A DNA stretch of 7,824 bases, taken from assembly GCA_008297795.1 (NCBI GenBank), contig VBQP01000035.1, positions 1 through 7,824 on the forward strand, given 5' to 3'. This DNA is from Thermoplasmata archaeon (GTDB lineage: Archaea; Thermoplasmatota; E2; UBA202; DSCA01). Positions 1-5,151 of this stretch are shown piece by piece; positions within the stretch are counted from its first letter, which is position 1, and the number at the start of each line of letters is the position of its first letter. The position numbers and the translations under genes were made by a program. The notes under the pieces were generated by a model, which saw nothing but the letters and a program-made list of their open reading frames with translations, was not told the origin of the DNA and did no database searches.

Positions 1-467
1 TCAAGGAATTTTGCAAAACCTATCCAGCAACTTCCAATGCCCATCGAATGTGCTGCAAGCATCATGTTCTGGGCAGCGCATGCACACGCCTCGTCGTAGA
101 ATATGCCATCCTCTGCCAGAATAAATACAATAGCAGGTGCCTCATGAAATATCATGTCTTTCTTTGAGGATCCAACTGCATGGAGGAATAGCAACGTTTC
201 TCTATCATCAAGTTCCCTGTACCTTTTTTTCCATTTCCGCCTCTGCCCCAGCATCTTTCTTATCTGCTCCTTCGTCTCTTCTGACATTCGCTTTATCTCA
301 TCCCTGTTGGTAACAACGATGAACTTCCACGGCTGGCGGTTTTCGGGGGAGGGGGCATATCTTCCTGCTGCAATGATTTCCTCTATCTCCTCTCTCGGCA
401 GGGGTTTGTCTTCATAATTTCTAATGCTCCTTCTCCCCTTTATGCATCTCAAAACCTCGTTTTCCAT
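1..467 (-). CDS. Nitroreductase family protein, N-terminal 155 codons (C-terminus off the window)
   Basis: Predicted FMN-dependent, NAD(P)H-using oxidoreductase of the nitroreductase fold; the true substrate cannot be read from sequence. The translation begins MENEVLRCIKGRRSIRNYED. The R12-R13-S14-x-R16 cluster is the usual FMN-phosphate contact. P39-S40-P41-E42-N43-R44-Q45-P46-W47 matches the family APSxxNxQPW segment, and G143-I144-G145-S146-C147-W148-I149-G150 matches the late glycine-rich flavin loop. No signal peptide or membrane segment is visible, so it is cytosolic. The reading frame is open to the window edge; family members are usually about 165-200 residues, so only a short C-terminal part is missing. 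The ATG at 467 is the first in frame and has no Shine-Dalgarno, but a TATA-like TTTTATTA lies about 24 bases upstream, which fits a leaderless mRNA. It is transcribed divergently from the six-gene operon. Confidence 0.88.
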   Translation of the reverse strand, partial: MENEVLRCIKGRRSIRNYEDKPLPREEIEEIIAAGRYAPSPENRQPWKFIVVTNRDEIKRMSEETKEQIRKMLGQRRKWKKRYRELDDRETLLFLHAVGSSKKDMIFHEAPAIVFILAEDGIFYDEACACAAQNMMLAAHSMGIGSCWIGFAKFL

Positions 468-486
468 ACATAAGAATAAACAACCA

Positions 487-494
487 TAATAAAA
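487..494 (-). promoter_or_regulatory. TATA-like box for the nitroreductase gene
   Basis: Read on the minus strand the bases are TTTTATTA, centred about 24 bases ahead of the ATG at 467. This spacing is that expected between an archaeal TATA box and a transcription start at the start codon, so the transcript is probably leaderless. The match is AT-rich and not a perfect consensus, so this is moderate evidence. Confidence 0.4.
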
Positions 495-515
495 GTGTAT
501 CATTTCCAATACCTC

Positions 516-523
516 TTTATATC
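516..523 (+). promoter_or_regulatory. TATA box for the six-gene operon
   Basis: TTTATATC sits about 28 bases before the ATG at 548, at the canonical archaeal TATA-to-start distance, and there is no Shine-Dalgarno in the 25 bases before the ATG. Together these indicate a leaderless mRNA starting at or very near 548. It is the only good promoter visible ahead of the six overlapping genes. The oppositely oriented TATA-like box of the nitroreductase gene is about 22 bases away. Confidence 0.6.
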
Positions 524-547
524 AAAAAAAGTTTACTCATTTGTAAA

Positions 548-1324
548 ATGTCGGAAATGGAAGAAATCAGGAGCGTATGTATGAGAATCGCAGAGGAAAT
601 AGAGAAGAGTGTCTCCGAAGAAAGGAAAAAAAATCCTGAATTACTGGCTCAAGAGGTGAAGATGGGCGCAGACGGCACACCGACCCAGCAGATAGACAAA
701 ATTGCAGAAGATGTGGCACTTGAAATATCAGGCAGGAAAATGAACATACTCTCCGAGGAAGCAGGTTTCATAGATTACGGGCAGGAATACACGATGGTCA
801 TAGACCCTGTCGACGGCACCAGAAATGCTGTTCACGGCATACCTTTTTACTGCACTTCAATCGCTGTCGGAAAAGAAAATCTGAACGGCGTTGAATACGC
901 ACTTGTACGGAATCTCCTCACAGGAGACACATACACTGCAGAGAAAGGGAAAGGTGCTTTCATGAACGGCAGGAAAATAAAAGTGGAGAAAAAATCTTAT
1001 GAGCCCATTTTCTCGCTCGCCCTCGGAAAGTCAGGTAACAACAGGATGTTTAACCTTCTGAATATCAACAGATTGAATATACGCTCGCTCGGCGCCGCCG
1101 CCCTTGAGATGTGCCTTGTGGCGTCTGGCTCCATCCATGCATACATACAGGGGAATGATTATTTGCGGGTCACAGATTTTGCTGCCTCCACCCTCATAGT
1201 CAGGGAGGCGGGAGGGGAGGTATTTGATGTGAGAGGAAATCTGCTCAACACCCCTCTTGATTTGAAGGAAAGGAGCAGCGTAATCGCTGTTTCAAGCGAG
1301 GAATTCCTGGAGGGGATAATATGA
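548..1324 (+). CDS. Inositol monophosphatase-family phosphatase (candidate NADP phosphatase or FBPase/IMPase)
   Basis: A 258-residue Mg2+-dependent sugar/nucleotide phosphatase of the FIG superfamily. Metal and catalytic signatures are visible: A41-D42-G43-T44-P45-T46 with D50, E70-E71 in ILSEEAG, the D86-P-V-D89-G90-T91 motif, and D210 in TDFAA followed by V218-R-E-A-G-G223. Archaeal relatives act as fructose-1,6-bisphosphatase and inositol-1-phosphatase. The neighbour suggests a further option: the stop overlaps the NAD kinase start as ATGA, and in Methanocaldococcus the protein MJ0917 fuses these two domains in the same order, with the N-terminal half acting as NADP phosphatase. The assignment between NADP phosphatase, FBPase and IMPase is therefore inference. 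The start is the first ATG, about 28 bases after a TATA box, so probably leaderless. Full length for the family, no signal peptide. Confidence 0.9.
   Translation: MSEMEEIRSVCMRIAEEIEKSVSEERKKNPELLAQEVKMGADGTPTQQIDKIAEDVALEISGRKMNILSEEAGFIDYGQEYTMVIDPVDGTRNAVHGIPFYCTSIAVGKENLNGVEYALVRNLLTGDTYTAEKGKGAFMNGRKIKVEKKSYEPIFSLALGKSGNNRMFNLLNINRLNIRSLGAAALEMCLVASGSIHAYIQGNDYLRVTDFAASTLIVREAGGEVFDVRGNLLNTPLDLKERSSVIAVSSEEFLEGII
1309..1315 (+). promoter_or_regulatory. Strong Shine-Dalgarno for NAD kinase
   Basis: GGAGGGG lies inside the end of the phosphatase gene, its core GGAGG ending seven bases before the ATG at 1321. It supports that start and shows that internal operon genes use Shine-Dalgarno initiation even though the first gene seems leaderless. 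Confidence 0.7.
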
Positions 1325-2157
1325 AATGGGGGATTGTTTCAAAGCCCGACACCGGCTCTCTTTCTATTGCGAAGGGAATCTATGAACTTCTTGGAGACGC
1401 CATGCTCGAGAAGAAAATCGCCTCATATCTTTCACTGCCCGGGCATTCCATAAAGGAAATAGGCAAAAAAGCAGATAAAATTGTTGTCGTGGGAGGAGAC
1501 GGCACCATACTCATGGTTCTCAGATATACTTCAAAGCCCCTCTTTACCGTAAACACAGGCTCTGTCGGGTTTCTTGCGGAGGTTGAACCGTCTTATGCTG
1601 TCGAAGGCATGAAAAAGGTTCTTGACGGCGAATATTTCATAGACGAGAGGGCGAGAGTAAAAACAGTCCTTAACGGCGAGAGGCTGCCGGATGCAACAAA
1701 CGAAGTCACATTCCATGTTTCAAATGTGGGAAAAATGCTTTCCATTGAACTGGTTGTGGACGGGGTGCCAACCGAATATATTGATGGAGACGGAATATTG
1801 ATATCCACTCCAACAGGCTCCACCAGTTATTCTCTGTCTGTCGGCGGTCCCATAGTTGACCCGTCGATAAGGGCATTTGTTATCGCTCCAATTGCCCCGT
1901 TCAGGCACATATCTTCTCCCCTCATAGTGCCGGATGACAAAAAACTGAATGTCAGGATAAGGGGAGAAAAGAATGCAAAAATAATCATAGACGGCATACG
2001 CGCAGGAGTGCTTTCAAAGGGCGATGATATAACCCTCTCTCTTTCAGAGAAAAAGTCATCGTTCATACGCCTTGAGGAAGATTTTTACAGGAGGGTATAT
2101 GACATGCTTTCTTTCAGAGTGAAGAGGACAAAAAATGGGGAAAATAAAGGGGATTGA
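1321..2157 (+). CDS. nadK: NAD kinase
   Basis: A 278-residue ATP- or polyphosphate-dependent NAD kinase making NADP+, cytosolic. Diagnostic motifs in order: G58-G59-D60-G61-T62 (phosphate donor/catalytic loop), N78-T-G-x-x-G83-F84-L85, the N127-E128 pair that contacts NAD, the D155-G-D-G-I-L segment leading into S162-T-P-T-G-S-T-S-Y170, and G175-G-P-I-V-D-P181. The length is typical of stand-alone archaeal enzymes. A perfect Shine-Dalgarno lies upstream, and the ATG overlaps the TGA of the phosphatase gene (ATGA), so the two are translationally coupled. The 3' end overlaps the JAMM gene by 23 bases. The C-terminal tail after about residue 255 is rich in Lys and Arg and lies outside the recognisable motifs. 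Sequence alone does not show whether it uses ATP or polyphosphate. Confidence 0.95.
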   Translation: MKWGIVSKPDTGSLSIAKGIYELLGDAMLEKKIASYLSLPGHSIKEIGKKADKIVVVGGDGTILMVLRYTSKPLFTVNTGSVGFLAEVEPSYAVEGMKKVLDGEYFIDERARVKTVLNGERLPDATNEVTFHVSNVGKMLSIELVVDGVPTEYIDGDGILISTPTGSTSYSLSVGGPIVDPSIRAFVIAPIAPFRHISSPLIVPDDKKLNVRIRGEKNAKIIIDGIRAGVLSKGDDITLSLSEKKSSFIRLEEDFYRRVYDMLSFRVKRTKNGENKGD

Positions 2158-2515
2158 GAGAGAATGTCTTGAGCTCATAAAAGAGAGCGCAAAGTCCGTA
2201 CACCCCAGAGAATTTGCAGGCATGCTTTCTGTTGGGGAGGATAAGAGCATAATATCGGAGGTGGTGCTCCTGCCCGGCACAATATCGGGCGATTCCCATG
2301 CCATTTTTAAGTTATACATGGCTCCGATAGACTATTCAATTGTTGGCACAGTCCATTCCCATCCTTCTCCATATCCAATACCGTCAGAAGCAGACCTCCA
2401 TCTCTTTGAGGAGTATGGGAGGGTTCACATAATAATGGCAATGCCGTATGACGATAACTCCTGGAGGGCATATAACTTCAGAGGGGAAAGCATAGAGCTG
2501 GAAGTGGTAGATTGA
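2135..2515 (+). CDS. JAMM/MPN (JAB1/Mov34/PAD1) zinc metalloprotease
   Basis: A 126-residue stand-alone JAMM domain. All catalytic positions are present: E26 in HPREFAGML, the zinc-binding H74-S-H76-P, and S84-x-x-D87 six residues after the proline, the canonical HxHPx6SxxD spacing. The length is like Archaeoglobus AfJAMM, with no extra domains, signal peptide or membrane segment. Characterised archaeal members (HvJAMM1 of Haloferax) remove ubiquitin-like SAMP proteins from conjugates and from MoaE-type fusions; bacterial relatives work in cysteine or siderophore pathways. Desampylase activity here is inference because no SAMP or E1-like gene is in the window. The start ATG has GAAGAGG at 2121-2127 with seven-base spacing and overlaps nadK by 23 bases. 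The stop overlaps the TTG start of the next gene. Confidence 0.88.
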   Translation: MGKIKGIERECLELIKESAKSVHPREFAGMLSVGEDKSIISEVVLLPGTISGDSHAIFKLYMAPIDYSIVGTVHSHPSPYPIPSEADLHLFEEYGRVHIIMAMPYDDNSWRAYNFRGESIELEVVD

Positions 2516-3633
2516 AGAAGGAAGAGATAATAGAGGAATTGAAAAAAGCCCGTTCAAAGGATACGGTATTTTCTTCGGGAAGAATACTCGGCTCCATGTG
2601 CACCAGACCCCATCCATTGGCGGTGAAGGCATACAGAATGTTCATAGAGACAAATCTCGGAGACCCCGGACTTTTTCGAGGAACAAGAGAGTTGGAGGAC
2701 AATGTCATAAAGATGACGGGCGAGATGCTTCACGCCCCTCCCTCTGCAGGCGGGAAAATGACTTCCGGAGGCACTGAGTCAAACCTCACAGCATTGTGGA
2801 TATTCAGAAACATGACAAAAAAAAAGGAGGTCATAGTTCCCGAGTCTGCCCACTTTTCGTTCACAAAGGCATCATCCCTCATGGGGCTGAAAATAAAAGT
2901 TCTCCCGTCAAAAAATTATGTGGCAGATGCTGGAATGCTCAGAGAAGTCATAAGCAGGGACACTGCATGCGTGGTCGGGATAGCAGGAAGCACAAACCTG
3001 GGGCTCATTGACCCCATAGAGGAGATGGGAGAGATATGCGAGGAAAAGGGCGTGTTTTTGCATGTGGATGCAGCATTCGGAGGCTTTGTCATACCCTTTT
3101 TAAGAGAGATGGGCATGACCGAAAAAAAATTCGATTTTGAGGCAAATGGAGTGAGCAGCATTTCAATCGACCCCCACAAAATGGGAATGTCCGTGATTCC
3201 TTCCGGCATTCTCCTGCTGAGAGAAAGGAAATGGCTGGACGCAATATCTGTAGAATCGGCATGCACGCACACAAGGAAACAGATGTCGTTGCTGGGGACG
3301 CGCCCCGGGGCTGCCGCCGCTGCGTCCTATGCGGTCATGAAATACATGGGGAAGGAGGGTTACAGAAAGATTGTCGAGAAATGCATGGATACTACTCTGT
3401 ATGCGGAAAGGAGGCTGAAGGAAGAAGGTTTTGAAATAGTCGCAGAGCCCGAAACAAATCTGATAGGGGTGAAGGTTGAAAATGCCGGAAAGGTTGCAAA
3501 AATGCTGTCCAGACTTGGATGGAAGGTTGGAGTGGACGAAGAAAACGGGTTCATAAGAATTGTCTTTATGCCGCACGTCAAAAAGAAATTAATAGGAGAA
3601 TTTGTTAAAGACTTCAGGTCGGTGGTCTCATGA
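2512..3633 (+). CDS. mfnA: MfnA-like PLP-dependent decarboxylase (L-tyrosine or L-aspartate decarboxylase)
   Basis: A 373-residue group II (glutamate decarboxylase-type) PLP enzyme of the archaeal MfnA family, of usual length. Visible features: S85-G-G-T-E-S-N91 (phosphate/cofactor region), H114 in ESAHFSF (pyridine-ring stacking), H184-V-D186-A-A-F-G-G (pyridine nitrogen contact), and S219-I-D-P-H222-K223, where K223 should carry the PLP Schiff base. In methanogens MfnA makes tyramine for methanofuran; in Thermococcus the homologue makes beta-alanine from aspartate for coenzyme A. If the host is not a methanogen the second role is more likely, but substrate is not readable here. The start is a TTG overlapping the JAMM stop (TTGA); no ATG occurs in frame until residue 29, which would remove conserved sequence. 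GGAAGTGG at 2500-2507 is a weak ribosome site. The stop overlaps the next gene as ATGA. Confidence 0.88.
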   Translation: MKKEEIIEELKKARSKDTVFSSGRILGSMCTRPHPLAVKAYRMFIETNLGDPGLFRGTRELEDNVIKMTGEMLHAPPSAGGKMTSGGTESNLTALWIFRNMTKKKEVIVPESAHFSFTKASSLMGLKIKVLPSKNYVADAGMLREVISRDTACVVGIAGSTNLGLIDPIEEMGEICEEKGVFLHVDAAFGGFVIPFLREMGMTEKKFDFEANGVSSISIDPHKMGMSVIPSGILLLRERKWLDAISVESACTHTRKQMSLLGTRPGAAAAASYAVMKYMGKEGYRKIVEKCMDTTLYAERRLKEEGFEIVAEPETNLIGVKVENAGKVAKMLSRLGWKVGVDEENGFIRIVFMPHVKKKLIGEFVKDFRSVVS

Positions 3634-4172
3634 GTAAAATAGAGGAAAGTCTGGAAAATGCGCCAATAGTGAAAAAGGGGGATTACAATTATGTAATTCA
3701 CCCAATAACAGATGGCATACCCTATATCGAGCCCTCCCTGCTCGAAGAAGTTATTGAGAGAATGGATATTCCGAAATGCGACAGGATTGTAACAATGGAG
3801 GCAATGGGAATCCCGATAGCAACGGCGCTCTCCCTAAAAACAGGGATGCCTTTCACAATAATAAGGAAAAGGAGTTACGGACTGGAGGGCGAGGTGTCTG
3901 TAAAGCAGGTAACGGGATATTCCTCATCAAACCTCTTCATAAACGGGATAAATAAAGGGGATGAAATCGTCATTGTTGATGATGTTCTGAGCACAGGAGG
4001 AACGCTTATTGCAGTTGTGTCTGCATTGAAAGAAATGGGAGTTAAAATAAAGGGCATATTCATAGCAGTTAACAAGGGAAATCTGGAAGAGATAGAAGAA
4101 AAAATAGGGATGCATATAAATACTGTAGTTGATATAGAAGTGAATGGAAAAGTCAGGGTCAAGCAACATTGA
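3630..4172 (+). CDS. hpt: Archaeal purine phosphoribosyltransferase (Hpt / HGPRTase-like)
   Basis: A 180-residue type I phosphoribosyltransferase for purine salvage, joining hypoxanthine or guanine (possibly adenine) to PRPP to give the nucleotide. The PRPP-binding signature is I115-V-D117-D118-V-L-S-T-G-G-T125. The N-terminal pattern SLENAPIVKKGDYNY followed by HPITDGIPYIEP is characteristic of the archaeal Hpt/GfcR-related family rather than bacterial Hpt. Some members of this family in haloarchaea turn out to use adenine, so base preference is uncertain. The ATG overlaps the decarboxylase stop by four bases, with GGTGG at 3621-3625 as a modest Shine-Dalgarno. It overlaps the next gene by 29 bases. 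Full length, cytosolic, with no missing key residue seen. Confidence 0.88.
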   Translation: MSKIEESLENAPIVKKGDYNYVIHPITDGIPYIEPSLLEEVIERMDIPKCDRIVTMEAMGIPIATALSLKTGMPFTIIRKRSYGLEGEVSVKQVTGYSSSNLFINGINKGDEIVIVDDVLSTGGTLIAVVSALKEMGVKIKGIFIAVNKGNLEEIEEKIGMHINTVVDIEVNGKVRVKQH

Positions 4173-5151
4173 TTTTGAGAAGTTAAGGGAAATAGCAGGA
4201 AACTGCAAAAGGGTTCTGCTTAAACTGCCTGACGGACTTTATTCCCTATCAACGGAGATTTCCGATTTTCTTTCCTCGATCGGAGTGGAGAGCATAATAT
4301 CTGCAAACTCATGCTACGGGGCATGCGATTTCTGCGACGGGATTGAAGGAATGGAAGTGGACAGAATAATATATGTGGGAGAGGCTGAAATGCCCTACCT
4401 CAGAAAAAAGTATCCTGTGAGGACATCGTTCCTTGAAATAGAATCAAAATTTGATGCAGCAGGCACAGTGGAAAAGGCATTGCCCCTGCTTGAGGGAAAA
4501 AGGATAGGGGTTGTGAGCATAACCCCCTACATACATCAGATGGGCAAATGCATAAAAATTCTTGAAGGAAACAATTTCATACCAGTTGTCGGAAAAAAAA
4601 GCAGGAGGACATCATATGACGGGCAGATACTTGGCTGCGACCTGACGGCCGGTACCTCAATATCAGGAAAGGTTGACTCGTTTCTGTATGTGGGTGACGG
4701 GCTCTTTCATCCCCTGGGATTATCTCTTTCAACAAAAAAGCCGGTGGTTGTGGCAGACCCCTCACAGAACATGGCAATGAAGGATGAAATAAGGGAGATG
4801 AGGCAAAAATTTATGAAAATAAGATATGCCATGATATCAAATTCAATGGGCAAAAACAGGATGGGCATAATAATTGGGGAAAAACTCGGTCAGAAAAGGG
4901 TGGAACTTGCATATGAAATGAAGAAACTTGCCGAAGAAAAAGGCATGGAAGCATACATAATTTCATCCAATAACCTTTCTCCCGACAGAATTGATTACAT
5001 GGCTCTTGATTTTTATGTATCCACCTCATGTCCCAGGATAGCAATAGATGATTACTCCAATTATAAAAAGCCCTTACTCACCCCTATAGAATTTGAAATT
5101 TTGACAGGGGAGAGAGAATGGGAAAACTACGAATTTGACCAGATTCTTTAG
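4144..5151 (+). CDS. dph2: 2-(3-amino-3-carboxypropyl)histidine synthase (diphthamide synthesis, step 1)
   Basis: A 335-residue archaeal Dph2. It transfers the 3-amino-3-carboxypropyl group of S-adenosylmethionine to the target histidine of elongation factor 2, using a noncanonical radical SAM chemistry with a [4Fe-4S] cluster in a homodimer. The three expected cluster cysteines are C61 in YGAC, C165 in ILGCDL and C296 in STSCPRIAIDD, matching C59, C163 and C287 of the Pyrococcus enzyme. Extra cysteines C57 and C64 flank C61. The GDGLFHP segment (184-190) and the C-terminal DDYSNYKKPLLTP are also typical. The ATG at 4144 overlaps hpt by 29 bases and has only a weak purine stretch before it; the conserved region starts near residue 9, so the exact start is the least certain part. 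The TAG overlaps the stop of the convergent gene. Confidence 0.93.
   Translation: MEKSGSSNIDFEKLREIAGNCKRVLLKLPDGLYSLSTEISDFLSSIGVESIISANSCYGACDFCDGIEGMEVDRIIYVGEAEMPYLRKKYPVRTSFLEIESKFDAAGTVEKALPLLEGKRIGVVSITPYIHQMGKCIKILEGNNFIPVVGKKSRRTSYDGQILGCDLTAGTSISGKVDSFLYVGDGLFHPLGLSLSTKKPVVVADPSQNMAMKDEIREMRQKFMKIRYAMISNSMGKNRMGIIIGEKLGQKRVELAYEMKKLAEEKGMEAYIISSNNLSPDRIDYMALDFYVSTSCPRIAIDDYSNYKKPLLTPIEFEILTGEREWENYEFDQIL

Noticed and set aside
154..417. Plus-strand open frame of 87 codons at the left edge
   Set aside because: It lies wholly opposite the nitroreductase frame, which has recognisable FMN motifs; the plus-strand translation is low-complexity Ser/Phe-rich and matches nothing.
2916..3701. 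Several minus-strand open frames (up to 137 codons) opposite the decarboxylase
   Set aside because: They are antisense shadows of a gene with an intact PLP active site and have no start signals or recognisable motifs.
5064..5078. Short T-run on the minus strand as terminator for the secreted-protein gene
   Set aside because: Only five Ts in a row (GGGCTTTTTATAATTGG read on the minus strand), within dph2 coding sequence; too weak to call.
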